Assembly (NCBI RefSeq): GCF_002217435.1
Contig: NZ_MUHF01000029.1
Location: 22,559 to 86,558, forward strand
Length of the DNA: 64,000 bases
Source: Flavobacterium reichenbachii
Lineage (GTDB): Bacteria; Bacteroidota; Bacteroidia; Flavobacteriales; Flavobacteriaceae
Direction: 5' to 3'
Of this stretch, positions 1 to 9,389 are shown one piece after another (within the stretch, counting starts at the first letter, position 1; each line of letters opens with the position of its first letter). The position numbers and the translations under genes are program-made. Under the pieces are notes generated by a model. That model ran no database searches. It worked only from the letters and a program-made list of their open reading frames with translations, and was not told the DNA's origin.

Positions 1-842
1 AGATGTTTTATCCGAATAACGGACCGCAGATGAAAGAATTTATTTTTGCAGTTCCTTATGATCCTGCAGCAGTTACGGTTGGCTTTAACGGACAAATGTA
101 TCATTCACGCTACGACGTGCCTCGTTCAGAAAGAGTAAAGTTTGGACTTTCGTTTACGCCAAGTGCACCAAGAAGTACGCTGCCTGAATTTTATGCCAAT
201 TTTAATGACGTAAATGATATTCGTAACAGACAATGGTTAACCGGTCTTCAATTTTTGAATGACGGTGTAACACCAGTAACAGTTACCACAACCAAAAAAG
301 GATACGATCAATTTTATACAGGATCAGACGGAAGCGCCGCTTACACTTATCAGGTAAATTTAACACCAAATATTGTACTTCGCCAAAGCACTACTTTATT
401 TGACTGCGGAAATGATGAAATTGCCTGGAACATGGGATATAGAAACATTAAATTTTATCCAGACGCTTCCTCAACAAACCGTAATCAAAACAACGACGTT
501 CCATTTTTACGTTATTCTGATATTCTTTTGATGAAAGCAGAAGCAATCTTACGCGGAGGAACTGCAACTTTAGGACAAACTACAGATGCATTAGTAAATA
601 TGGTTCGTTCTAATCGTACTACTTCTGCAGCTTTGAGCGGTGTAACTTTAGAAGATCTTTACAAAGAAAGAAGCCGCGAATTTGCACAAGAAGCATGGCA
701 TAGAAATGATATGATTCGTTTTGGAAAATATGAAGGACAATGGGGATTCAAAACAAATACAGACACTTACCGTCGTGTTTTCCCAATCCCGACCAATGCA
801 AGAATTTTAAATCCTGCTTTAACTCAGAATACAGGATATTAA
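1..842 (+). CDS. SusD/RagB-family outer-membrane lipoprotein, C-terminal part (5' end outside window)
   Basis: This is the C-terminal ~280 residues of a SusD-like glycan-binding lipoprotein. The frame is open to the left edge, so the lipoprotein signal and most of the TPR region lie outside the window. What is visible is the typical end of the family: FLRYSDILLMKAEA followed by an R(S)NR segment, the KERSREFAQEAWHRNDMIRFG helix region, and a final FPIPTNARILNPALTQN stretch. SusD proteins cap a SusC porin at the cell surface and bind the substrate. A SusC gene is expected immediately upstream. A strong terminator follows at 885-921, so this SusCD pair probably ends its own transcript before the enzyme genes. 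Confidence in the family is high; the substrate cannot be read from this fragment. Confidence 0.93.
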   Translation, partial: MFYPNNGPQMKEFIFAVPYDPAAVTVGFNGQMYHSRYDVPRSERVKFGLSFTPSAPRSTLPEFYANFNDVNDIRNRQWLTGLQFLNDGVTPVTVTTTKKGYDQFYTGSDGSAAYTYQVNLTPNIVLRQSTTLFDCGNDEIAWNMGYRNIKFYPDASSTNRNQNNDVPFLRYSDILLMKAEAILRGGTATLGQTTDALVNMVRSNRTTSAALSGVTLEDLYKERSREFAQEAWHRNDMIRFGKYEGQWGFKTNTDTYRRVFPIPTNARILNPALTQNTGY

Positions 843-884
843 TAAAGAAGTTAGTTATACAATTAGTACGCAGTTTTTAATTTT

Positions 885-921
885 AAAAGGAGAAGAAGAT
901 TAAGAATCCTTCTCCTTTTTT
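885..921 (+). terminator. intrinsic terminator after the first SusD
   Basis: Two 11-nt arms, AAAAGGAGAAG and CTTCTCCTTTT, are separated by 13 nt and followed by two further T. The hairpin lies 43 bp after the SusD stop and separates the SusCD transcript from the GH92 gene. Confidence 0.8.
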
Positions 922-1106
922 CCTAAAGTTATTTTTTTAGAATGGGCGCAGCGTTTAATCGAATGCAGTTTCGGCAAGAGAGAAAGATTAAACTTTGCAC
1001 CATTTAATCTAATTTATAGTTGAATTCTTCTAACTGATTTTTCATTTAGAAATGATTCATCATTATACCTAAACCAATACAACGCCCCATCAATACAAAC
1101 AGATAA

Positions 1107-3419
1107 ATGAAACTAAATAAAATTTATAATATTGGATGCATTGGAATAAGTTTAGTTCTTGTTTTTTTAGCGTCTTGTAAAGCCGAAAAAAATATTCCGC
1201 AAAAAGAGAAACAGTTATCCGATATGGTTTATCCCTTACTGGATACAGAAAATTCCCGATGGTTCTTTTTTTCGTCGGCAAGTCGTCCGTTCGGAATGGT
1301 AAATTTAAATCCAGATACAGAAATTAAAGGCGATTGGGGAGGCGGTTATAAATATACTTCAGATACAGTAAAAGGATTTAGCCATATTCACGAATGGCAG
1401 CTTTCAGGCGTATCTGTTATGCCAGTAACGATTTCGGAACAAAATAAGCAAACGATCTTTAAAGATTTCTATTCTAAATTCAGTCATAAAACCGAAAAAA
1501 TAACTCCCGGATATCATTCACTTCTATTAGATAGATATCAAATAACAGCAGAATTAACAAGTACCCAAAGAGTTGGTTTTCATAGATATACTTTTCCTGA
1601 AACAGCACAAAAAGCAGTTCTTTTTAATTTGAATACCATTCTTGGACCTTGTGAAAATACAAACGGAAAATTAGAAAAAAACAATGATTACGAACTTTCA
1701 GGATCATTAGTTTTGAGTACCAATTTTAGACGTCCGAAACCATTGACCGTTTTCTTTAAAATTAAAACAAACGAGCCCATTACTTCTGTAGAAAGAGACA
1801 ATCTTACAGGTAATTATTTGATTAATTTTAATAAAACGACAGAAAAAATAGTAATGAAAGTCGGTATTTCTTATACTTCAATAGAAAATGCCAACAACAA
1901 TATAGAGACAGAATTACCGCATTGGGATTTTGATAAAACGATTTCAGACTCTAAAAAAGAATGGAGTAATTTATTAGGAAGAATAAAGGTTGAAGGCGGT
2001 ACAGAAACAGATCAAAGAAGATTTTATACTGATTTATGGCATGCCCTGCAAGGGAGAAAAATGATCAGTGATGCAAATGGTTCCTATCCTGATAATACTG
2101 GGGAGAAATTCAGGGTAGGACAATTGCCTCTTAACGCAGACGGAAAACCAAAATTTAATCATTATAATTCTGATGCTTTTTGGGGAGCACAATGGACTAT
2201 AAATAATCTTTGGGGATTGGTTTATCCTGAGATTATGGAAGAATTTGTGTATTCTCTAATGCAGTATTACAAAGACGGCGGCATGATTCCGCGTGGTCCT
2301 TCGGGAGGAAATGATACTTACGTAATGACAGGAGCATCGGCTACACCATTTATTGTCAGTGCCATTCAGAAAGAAATTGTAAAAGAAGATCTTGAAGCGA
2401 TTTATACCGCACTCAAAAAAAATCATATGCCGGGCGGTATCATGGCAAAAGCCGGATACGAACATAAAACCGATATTGGCGGGGGATTAAAATATTATAT
2501 AGAAAAAGGTTTTGTACCATATCCGCTTCCCGAAGGTAATTTTGGAAGCCATGAAGACGGAGCCAGCCAGACTTTAGAATATGCTTATCAGGACTGGACT
2601 TTGGCACAATTGGCAAAAAAACTAAACCATCAGGAAGACTATAATTATTTTATCACAAGATCTAAAAATTACCAAAACGTATTTGATCAAAACACAGGCT
2701 GGATGCGTCCTAAAAATGTAGAAGGAAAATGGCGCGAAAATTACGATCCGTACCAATATGAAAATGGTTTTATAGAAGCAAACGGAGCACAATCTACATG
2801 GTTTGTGCCGCATGATATTGAAGGTCTGGCAGATTTAATGGGAGGAAAAGAAAAGGCAGCAGCAAAATTAAATGCCCAATTTGAAACGGCTAAAAAGCAA
2901 AAATATACTTCTGGTACATCGCACGATGCAGAACTGCACCCAGAATTCAGCAGAATTCCTGTAAATTTTGGAAATCAGCCTTCTATGCAGACTTCTAATA
3001 TTTTTACTTTATTGAAAAGACCAGATTTAACACAGTACTGGACCAGAAATGTAGTGAAGGAAACCTTCAGCGGATTGGCCCCAAACACCGGTTACAACGG
3101 AGATGAAGATCAGGGATTAATGGGAAGTCTGAATGTATTGCTCAAAATAGGTTTATTTCAAATGAATGGCGGTACAGACCATGATGCCGTTTATCAGATA
3201 GGAAGTCCGATTTTTAATAAAATCTCAATCCAACTAAATCCCAAATATTATTCTGGTAAAAGTTTTGTCATAAATGCATCTAATAATAGTGCAGAAAATG
3301 TCTATATAAAAGATATAAAATACAACAACAAAGCCGTCAAAGATTTTACCATATCTCATAAGGAAATTACCAATGGAGGAGAATTAAGTTTAGAAATGTC
3401 TAGTAAAGCAGAGCGTTAA
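1107..3419 (+). CDS. GH92-family glycoside hydrolase (alpha-mannosidase-like) lipoprotein
   Basis: The 770-residue protein resembles GH92 enzymes, calcium-dependent exo-acting alpha-mannosidases. The N-terminus has a hydrophobic stretch ending in LASC, a lipobox, so it is probably surface or periplasmic and lipid-anchored. Family marks include SRPFGMVNLNPDT near residue 60, KGFSHIHEWQLSG near 92 and the catalytic-region motif GDEDQG at residues 665-670. That motif is GNDDSG in the next gene, so the acidic pair is E-D here instead of D-D. Length is normal for the family. It is the first gene after the SusD terminator, 181 bp before a second GH92 gene, with a decayed repeat element between them. 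Mannosidase activity is inferred from the family; the sequence is fairly divergent and another alpha-linked sugar is possible. Confidence 0.85.
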   Translation: MKLNKIYNIGCIGISLVLVFLASCKAEKNIPQKEKQLSDMVYPLLDTENSRWFFFSSASRPFGMVNLNPDTEIKGDWGGGYKYTSDTVKGFSHIHEWQLSGVSVMPVTISEQNKQTIFKDFYSKFSHKTEKITPGYHSLLLDRYQITAELTSTQRVGFHRYTFPETAQKAVLFNLNTILGPCENTNGKLEKNNDYELSGSLVLSTNFRRPKPLTVFFKIKTNEPITSVERDNLTGNYLINFNKTTEKIVMKVGISYTSIENANNNIETELPHWDFDKTISDSKKEWSNLLGRIKVEGGTETDQRRFYTDLWHALQGRKMISDANGSYPDNTGEKFRVGQLPLNADGKPKFNHYNSDAFWGAQWTINNLWGLVYPEIMEEFVYSLMQYYKDGGMIPRGPSGGNDTYVMTGASATPFIVSAIQKEIVKEDLEAIYTALKKNHMPGGIMAKAGYEHKTDIGGGLKYYIEKGFVPYPLPEGNFGSHEDGASQTLEYAYQDWTLAQLAKKLNHQEDYNYFITRSKNYQNVFDQNTGWMRPKNVEGKWRENYDPYQYENGFIEANGAQSTWFVPHDIEGLADLMGGKEKAAAKLNAQFETAKKQKYTSGTSHDAELHPEFSRIPVNFGNQPSMQTSNIFTLLKRPDLTQYWTRNVVKETFSGLAPNTGYNGDEDQGLMGSLNVLLKIGLFQMNGGTDHDAVYQIGSPIFNKISIQLNPKYYSGKSFVINASNNSAENVYIKDIKYNNKAVKDFTISHKEITNGGELSLEMSSKAER

Positions 3420-3435
3420 ATTTCTTTTTAATGCA

Positions 3436-3562
3436 TGAAATAGAGTCCAAAAACATAAGGAGTTTCACTAAAAATCAATCACAACACTATGTGAAGAAAT
3501 CATGATTTTTGGAAAACCTGCTTTATTTTAAATAGAAATCTATGTATCTATGTTTAATTATA
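3436..3562 (+). repeat. degenerate copy of the ~140-bp inverted-repeat element
   Basis: The right end is recognisable (AAATCTATGTATCTATGTTT, 3536-3555), preceded by the AAAACCTGCTTTAT segment that matches AAACGCCTTTTAT of the better copies. The left end and centre are largely eroded. It fills the gap between the two GH92 genes. Confidence 0.5.
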
Positions 3563-3600
3563 ACTTTTCAAAAAAATAACACTGATAAAGAAATAAGGAA

Positions 3601-5877
3601 ATGAAATTATCGATTAAAATCATCACTTTTTCAGCAATAGCATTATGCTGTACCCATCAAATAAAGGCCCAAAAACAGCTTCATAATTATGTAGATCCCA
3701 TGATTGGGTCAGAAGGTGTCGGCAGGGTTTTTATAGGTCCGTCATGCCCTTATGGAATGGTGAAACCAAGTCCGGATTGCACCGTAAGTCCAAATAGCGG
3801 CTGGCTTCCTTTGCCAAAAGAAGTAACCGGATTCAGTCAGGTGCATGTGAGCGGAACCGGAGGCGGACCAAAATATGGCAATATCCAGATTATGCCTTTT
3901 TCAGGAGCTTTAGATAAGATCGATCAAACATCGCATAGAGCAGAAGAAAACGTAAAACTGGGTTATTATGAAACGGTTTTCAAAGAAAATCAAATCAAAA
4001 CAGAAATAACAACGGCAGAAAAAGCAGCATTTTATCGCATTACCTATCCTAAAAACGCATCAAAAGAATTAAAAATTGATCCCGGATTTTTCTTAGGAGA
4101 AGAAGCAATTCCAGACGGAAGAGAAGCACAGCAGTTTGTAGGTTCTCAAATCGAAATCGTTTCAGATACTGAAGTTCGCGGCTATTCCAGAATTCGTGGC
4201 GGTTGGAATAACGGACGCGCTTATACCGTTTATTTCTGGGTAGTTTTTGATCAGCCAATGACGAAATATGTAACTTTTAAAGACGGAAAATTCTATAACA
4301 ATCAGCCCGCTCAATTTGATTCGGGTAAAAAAACGGCAGCTTTATTTTCTTTTGGAAATGATGGAAAACAGGAGTTGAACATTAAAATCGGAATTTCTTT
4401 TTTAAGTGAATTAAAAGCAAAAAATAATATTGAAGTAGAAATTCCGCATTGGAATTTTAGTACCGTTTTAGCTTCTGTAGAAAATAAATGGGAACAATTG
4501 TTAAGTCGAATTACACTTTCTGCCGAAACCTCAGAAGACTATAAAAAAATGTTTTATACAGGTTTGTATCACACGATGATTATGCCCGTAGACCGAACAG
4601 GAGAAAATCCGCTATGGACAAACGACGAACCGTATTACGATGATTTTTACTGTATTTGGGATACTTTTAGAAGTTCAAGTCCGTTGATTACACTAATCGA
4701 TTCAAAACGTCAGGTCGAAATTGTAAATGCCATGTTGAATATTTACAAACGTGAAGGTTATCTGCCAGAAGGAAGAAGTGGGAACGACAACGGCCGAACA
4801 CAAGGTGGAGCAAACGCTTCTGTTGTTCTTGCCGATGCTTTTGTAAAAAACTTAAAAGGAATTGATTACGAAGTCGCACTAAAAGCCATGCTTAAAGATG
4901 CTACTGTACCGCCCGGAGGAAATGAAGAAAAAGAAGGAAGAGGCGGATTGACAGAATATTTGAAACTAGGATATCTCCCGTACGGAATTGACCGCGCAGG
5001 AAACAGAACCATTGATTATTCGTATAACGATTATAATATCGCTACTGTAGCCAAAGGCTTAAATCATACCGATTTATACAATCAATACATTAAACAAGCA
5101 GATAATTGGCAGAACCTATGGCGTCCAGATTACACCAATAATGGATCGACAGGATTTATTATGCCAAAAGATGCCTCAGGAAACTGGCTTGATGAGGTTG
5201 TTTTTGGTGAATCAAAAATACAGAAACCAACTTTTAAATATACGCCGGTTATTATCGAATCTCCTTGGTATGTCTGTCATTGGTGTGTGTTTTTCTACGA
5301 AGGAAATTCTTGGGAATATTCTTTGAGTATTCCGCATGACGTTCCGGAACTGGTTTTAAAATCTGGAGGCGAAACTGCTTTTAAAAACAGACTCGATACT
5401 TTTTTTGACACAAAATTGTACAATGTAGCCAACGAACCGTCGTTTTTAACGCCGTGTTTGTACCACTGGATCGGAAAACCATATTTGAGCAGCGACAGAA
5501 TTCGAACTATTATAAAAGAGAATTTCAATACTTCGCACGAAGGTTTACCGGGCAATGATGACTCTGGCGCGATGTCTTCGTGGCTGGCTTTTCACATGAT
5601 GGGATTGTATCCAAACGCCGGACAGCCGTATTATTTGTTGAATACGCCGTTAATTAAAGAAACAACTTTGCAATTGAATGAAGGTAAGATCTTTAAGATC
5701 TCAGCCAAGAAAATGAGCGATAAAAATAAATATATCAAATCGGCCTTGTTAAACGGAAAACCCTATAACAAAGCCTGGATTTTACATGAAGATATTGCAA
5801 AAGGAGGCGAATTAATTTTCGAAATGGATTCAAAACCTTCGGCTTGGGGAACGACTATTTTACCACCAACAAAATAA
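3601..5877 (+). CDS. GH92-family alpha-mannosidase-like glycoside hydrolase, secreted
   Basis: A 758-residue GH92 protein with an N-terminal signal peptide ending near IKAQ (residue ~24). It begins the mature domain with YVDPMIGSEG, the usual GH92 opening. Other marks are GPSCPYGMVKPSPDC, the GFSQVHVSGTGGG calcium/substrate region, a long (alpha/alpha)6 domain, and the catalytic motif GNDDSGAMSSW at residues 651-661, where D653/D654 match the conserved acidic pair. GH92 enzymes invert the anomeric centre and remove terminal alpha-mannose. The start is well placed behind AAATAAGGAA. The unknown 190-residue gene follows after only 9 bp, so the two are probably co-transcribed and may work together. 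The two GH92 genes are clearly different in sequence and so are not a recent duplication. Confidence 0.92.
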   Translation: MKLSIKIITFSAIALCCTHQIKAQKQLHNYVDPMIGSEGVGRVFIGPSCPYGMVKPSPDCTVSPNSGWLPLPKEVTGFSQVHVSGTGGGPKYGNIQIMPFSGALDKIDQTSHRAEENVKLGYYETVFKENQIKTEITTAEKAAFYRITYPKNASKELKIDPGFFLGEEAIPDGREAQQFVGSQIEIVSDTEVRGYSRIRGGWNNGRAYTVYFWVVFDQPMTKYVTFKDGKFYNNQPAQFDSGKKTAALFSFGNDGKQELNIKIGISFLSELKAKNNIEVEIPHWNFSTVLASVENKWEQLLSRITLSAETSEDYKKMFYTGLYHTMIMPVDRTGENPLWTNDEPYYDDFYCIWDTFRSSSPLITLIDSKRQVEIVNAMLNIYKREGYLPEGRSGNDNGRTQGGANASVVLADAFVKNLKGIDYEVALKAMLKDATVPPGGNEEKEGRGGLTEYLKLGYLPYGIDRAGNRTIDYSYNDYNIATVAKGLNHTDLYNQYIKQADNWQNLWRPDYTNNGSTGFIMPKDASGNWLDEVVFGESKIQKPTFKYTPVIIESPWYVCHWCVFFYEGNSWEYSLSIPHDVPELVLKSGGETAFKNRLDTFFDTKLYNVANEPSFLTPCLYHWIGKPYLSSDRIRTIIKENFNTSHEGLPGNDDSGAMSSWLAFHMMGLYPNAGQPYYLLNTPLIKETTLQLNEGKIFKISAKKMSDKNKYIKSALLNGKPYNKAWILHEDIAKGGELIFEMDSKPSAWGTTILPPTK

Positions 5878-5886
5878 AATCAGAAG

Positions 5887-6459
5887 ATGAAAAAAGCAAT
5901 TTTAGCACTTCTTGTTTGTGCGATACATCAGATCGGAATAGCACAAAACTACATTCCGTCTCTTAAAAACAATACGGTTTTACATTATATCTGCAAACTT
6001 CACGGACAGACGAGAACCTTAACCCTGACCACCAAAATCGAAAAAGATCAGCTGATTTTTGATTTAGATACCAGAGGCGTAAAAAGCAGTATTGTAACTA
6101 CTTCTGAAGGTTTGAAAAACGGAACCGAATTAAGTTTTAATCAGGGAGAATTTGCACCTATTTTGAACTTAAAACCAGCCGAAACTTTTTTTATGATTTC
6201 GCAGTCGGCATATCAGGATTTACTCAAAAATAAAAAGTTTATTTATAATAATACGACTTATGTTTTAAATGAAAATGCAACTGAAAATAAAGTTGAATTA
6301 GAAGGGAAAATACTAGAAACAGTACACGTTATCGCACAAATTGATCAAACCGAAATGTGGATCATAAAAAATCCGGATTATCCTTTAATCTGTAAAATAA
6401 TTAAAAATCCTTTAGGAATAAATTTCACTTTAGTCAAAATAACGGATAAAGGAAATTAG
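5887..6459 (+). CDS. secreted protein of unknown function
   Basis: I do not recognise this 190-residue protein. It has a clear signal peptide (MKKAILALLVCAIHQIGIAQ) and then a soluble domain with alternating short polar and hydrophobic stretches that looks beta-rich. There is no catalytic motif that I can name and no cysteine after the signal sequence apart from one at about residue 36 and one near the C-terminus. It starts 9 bp after the GH92 gene and is followed by a perfect 33-bp palindrome, so it probably closes the GH92 transcript. A periplasmic accessory role in the same glycan pathway is an inference from position alone. Confidence 0.75.
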   Translation: MKKAILALLVCAIHQIGIAQNYIPSLKNNTVLHYICKLHGQTRTLTLTTKIEKDQLIFDLDTRGVKSSIVTTSEGLKNGTELSFNQGEFAPILNLKPAETFFMISQSAYQDLLKNKKFIYNNTTYVLNENATENKVELEGKILETVHVIAQIDQTEMWIIKNPDYPLICKIIKNPLGINFTLVKITDKGN

Positions 6460-6494
6460 TAGATAAATAAAAATGTTTTGTTTAGTTTTCTGTC

Positions 6495-6527
6495 AAACCT
6501 AACAGGTTTTAAAAACCTGTTAGGTTT
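6495..6527. repeat. perfect 33-bp palindrome (AAACCTAACAGGTTTT type)
   Basis: Arms AAACCTAACAGGTTTT (6495-6510) and AAAACCTGTTAGGTTT (6512-6527) are perfect inverted repeats around a single A. It could act as a transcription barrier, but there is no T-run after it. It looks like a dispersed palindromic repeat; no second copy occurs in this window. Confidence 0.8.
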
Positions 6528-6571
6528 CTAATTCAGATTATACGTAAACCAAATCAGTAAAAAAATATACT

Positions 6572-8368
6572 ATGAAAAATCAAATCAGTCGTGGAGAATT
6601 CATCAGATTATCAAGTCTCACGCTGGCAGGAGCTTTGGTAAGTAATGCCGTTTTTGCTAATGATTTATTTCTAAATAATACAACTGGTAAAGAAGATCTT
6701 GAATTACTAAAAAAACTCATTGTAAACAATGACGCCAAAGTTAAAAGCTTACTGAGCAAAGCATTGCCGGATCCTGCAGTCAGGCTTAGTAGTTTTCGTG
6801 GAATAGCAAGTTCCATAACGATCATGACTGCTTCATTATCAAATTCAGGATCAGAATATTATAAGTCTGTATTGCTGACCGAAAAAATAAATGAGTCGAT
6901 TGATATTTTATTAAAAGAGCAATACAGCGACGGAACATTAGATGCCGGAGGCAACCGACAATCTCCTCCCGATACTGCCTTTATTTTAGAATATATTTGT
7001 CCGGCAGCTGTTTTATTAAAAAATCATAAACAAAATGATTTGGCACCGTTAAAAGATAAATTGAAGAAATTTATTTTAAATGCAGGAGAAGCCATGATTA
7101 CGGGCGGTGTCCATACACCAAATCACAGGTGGGTCATCTGCGCAGCTTTAGCCAATATTAATGCGCTTTATCCAGATGTGAGATACGTTAGCAGAATTGA
7201 CGAATGGCTTGCAGAAGGCATTTACATGAATGAAGACGGACATTATGCAGAACGAAGCGGGATTTATTCGGCCGTGATTGACAAGGCTTTAATTACGATG
7301 GCAAGATTGTTAAACCGACCGAAATTGCTCGAAATCGTCCACAAAAACCTGACGACTTATTTTTATTATACAGAAACAAATGGCGATTTGGTTACGGTTG
7401 ATTCTAAAAGACAAGATCAGTTTATGTCTTTAAAAGTGACCAATTTTTATCTGCAATACCGTTATATGGCGATTAAAACCAATAATGCCATGTTTCCATA
7501 TATGGTAAATCTGATCGAAAAACTGCCAGAATTTACAAATGATATTTTATCAAATTCTCTAGCTTTTTTCCTGGAAAATGAAGTGCTTCGAAAACAAATT
7601 CCTATTGAAAGTAAAGTCGAAAATGATTTCGAAAAGTTTTTCGCCATTTCCAATCTGGCACGAATCAGACGCGGGAAAACTTCGTTAACATTGTTTGGAG
7701 GAAACGATCAGCCGGTTCAGATTGTTTCGGGAAGATCTTCCAATCCTAATTTTTTGATGTACCGCAGAGGAGATTCAATTTTAAAATACATGCGTCTTTC
7801 GACTTCGTTTTTTAGAATGGGATATTTCAGCAGTGACGGAATCGTAAAAGAAGGCAATAAATATATTTTGAAAGAAACCAAAGAAGCAGATTATTACCAG
7901 CCTTTGGCTCAAGAATTTCGCAAAGCCGACGGCGATTATAAACTCTCGGAATCTCCAGACGGAAGATTTTGGAATAAAATGGACTTTGATTCGAGAACAA
8001 AAAGCAATGTAAAAAAGCAGACCACAACAATTGAAATTACAGAAGATAACGGCGCATTAAGTTTAGAATTTAAAGTCGAAGGTCCGCCAAATGTTGAAGT
8101 AACTATTGAAATGTGCTTTAACGAAGGAAGCAGTATTATGGGAGCTGTCCAAGACGAAAAGAAGAATTATTTCCTTAAATCAGGATTCGGAGCACTTGGT
8201 ACAGGCGAGGATAAAATACAATTTGGTCCGGGAAAATGCGAACATTTAAATGTAGAAAACCTAGACAGCGAAGAATATACCTATCATCAGGGAAGTCTGC
8301 GAACCATTGGCGAGCATGTTTATATAACAGGATTTACACCATTTTATCACAAAATGAATATTTATTGA
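6572..8368 (+). CDS. putative (alpha/alpha)6-barrel glycan-degrading enzyme (heparinase/lyase-like)
   Basis: The 598-residue protein starts with SRGEFIRLSSLTLAGALVSN, an export signal that resembles a Tat signal but has glycine in place of the second arginine. Residues ~60-330 look like an all-helical toroid, with GGVHTPNHRWVICAALA near residue 180 and EDGHYAERSGIYS near 217; such His/Arg/Tyr-rich loops occur in polysaccharide lyases and unsaturated-uronyl hydrolases. Residues ~370-590 look like a beta-sandwich, as in heparinase II/III-type proteins. The neighbours, DUF4861-like and GH28 genes, point to a pectin fragment as substrate. I cannot assign a family number or the chemistry (hydrolase versus lyase) from sequence alone. 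Confidence 0.6.
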   Translation: MKNQISRGEFIRLSSLTLAGALVSNAVFANDLFLNNTTGKEDLELLKKLIVNNDAKVKSLLSKALPDPAVRLSSFRGIASSITIMTASLSNSGSEYYKSVLLTEKINESIDILLKEQYSDGTLDAGGNRQSPPDTAFILEYICPAAVLLKNHKQNDLAPLKDKLKKFILNAGEAMITGGVHTPNHRWVICAALANINALYPDVRYVSRIDEWLAEGIYMNEDGHYAERSGIYSAVIDKALITMARLLNRPKLLEIVHKNLTTYFYYTETNGDLVTVDSKRQDQFMSLKVTNFYLQYRYMAIKTNNAMFPYMVNLIEKLPEFTNDILSNSLAFFLENEVLRKQIPIESKVENDFEKFFAISNLARIRRGKTSLTLFGGNDQPVQIVSGRSSNPNFLMYRRGDSILKYMRLSTSFFRMGYFSSDGIVKEGNKYILKETKEADYYQPLAQEFRKADGDYKLSESPDGRFWNKMDFDSRTKSNVKKQTTTIEITEDNGALSLEFKVEGPPNVEVTIEMCFNEGSSIMGAVQDEKKNYFLKSGFGALGTGEDKIQFGPGKCEHLNVENLDSEEYTYHQGSLRTIGEHVYITGFTPFYHKMNIY

Positions 8369-8452
8369 GAAATCGTTTGCGTAATAGTGAAAGTATTAAA
8401 TTCTTAGTTTAAATTTACGATAATTAAATTTAAACTATTAATAATTGAAATT

Positions 8453-9301
8453 ATGAAATTATCATTGATCACCGCTATGCTTTTGGGTTGTACTTGTTTT
8501 GCACAAAATAATACTGACACAAGTCTGTACATGAAGTCTGATAAAATTACTTATCTGACAGATATAGGTTCAGAAACAGGAGATTTGTACAAAACGATAG
8601 GACATCACGGACCAGCTGTGGAAAATGAGTGGATGGCATTAAGAATTTATTTTAGTGATAAAGTGGCGATTGATGTTTATTCTAAAGCAAAACCGGGTTT
8701 AGAATTGAGAAAAGCAAATTGGTACCCAACTCCAGAACAGCAAAAAGAAGGCTGGGGCGCTGATTATTATAAAGTGGCATCGACTGTTGGTTTAGGCGGT
8801 GTAAAACTTTGGGACGGAGAAAAAGTAGTGCCTTTGAATCCGGTTACGAATCGTTTGGCGCGCGTTGGCAAAACAGAAACGACTTCATGGATGGAAATGA
8901 TCTCAAGAGGCGTTCCGTACAAAGGAAAAAAAGTAGATATTTTAGTGCGTGTTACGGTATTTTCTGGTAAAAGAGAAGCAAAAGTAGAAGCTGTAAGTTT
9001 AAGCGGAGAAAAAGTGCAATTTGCAACAGGAGTTAATTATTTCAAAGATTTCCAAACCAAAAAAGGGACTAATTATATCGCAGTTTGGGGAAAACATCCT
9101 GAAGATGTAGCAGCAGAAATTGTAGAAATTGGCGCCGCTATTAAATTCAATCCAAAAGATTATGTAAAAACTACCGATGATGGAACACAATATTTATTGA
9201 TTTCTAAACCAGCTAAAAGCTTAGAAACATCGATTATATCTTCGAGCGCAAGAGAAACAGAATTGAATACGCTTGATAAATTAGAAGCTTACATTAAATA
9301 A
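8453..9301 (+). CDS. DUF4861-like secreted protein
   Basis: The 282-residue protein has an N-terminal signal (cleavage probably after CFA, although LLGC could also be read as a lipobox). The body contains GPAVENEWMALRIYF, GVKLWDGEKVVPL and TSWMEMISRGVPYKGKKVDI, which fit the DUF4861 family as I know it; that family occurs beside GH28 and GH105 genes in pectin loci. It is shorter than the typical length I recall for the family (around 380-400), so either a terminal part is missing or this is a short relative. The function is unknown. It sits 84 bp after the putative barrel enzyme and just before GH28, consistent with action on the same oligosaccharide. The family call is moderate. Confidence 0.6.
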   Translation: MKLSLITAMLLGCTCFAQNNTDTSLYMKSDKITYLTDIGSETGDLYKTIGHHGPAVENEWMALRIYFSDKVAIDVYSKAKPGLELRKANWYPTPEQQKEGWGADYYKVASTVGLGGVKLWDGEKVVPLNPVTNRLARVGKTETTSWMEMISRGVPYKGKKVDILVRVTVFSGKREAKVEAVSLSGEKVQFATGVNYFKDFQTKKGTNYIAVWGKHPEDVAAEIVEIGAAIKFNPKDYVKTTDDGTQYLLISKPAKSLETSIISSSARETELNTLDKLEAYIK

Positions 9302-9389
9302 ACTAACTAACAAACTGCATTTTAGGCCTGTGGCAAACAGTTTTAGTTCAGTATATTTTTGTTTGAATTGTAAATTACAAAAAAATAAA

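Noticed and set aside
9330..9389. Upstream start for the GH28 gene
   Set aside because: It would put 20 residues before a good signal peptide; ATG 9390 is preferred.
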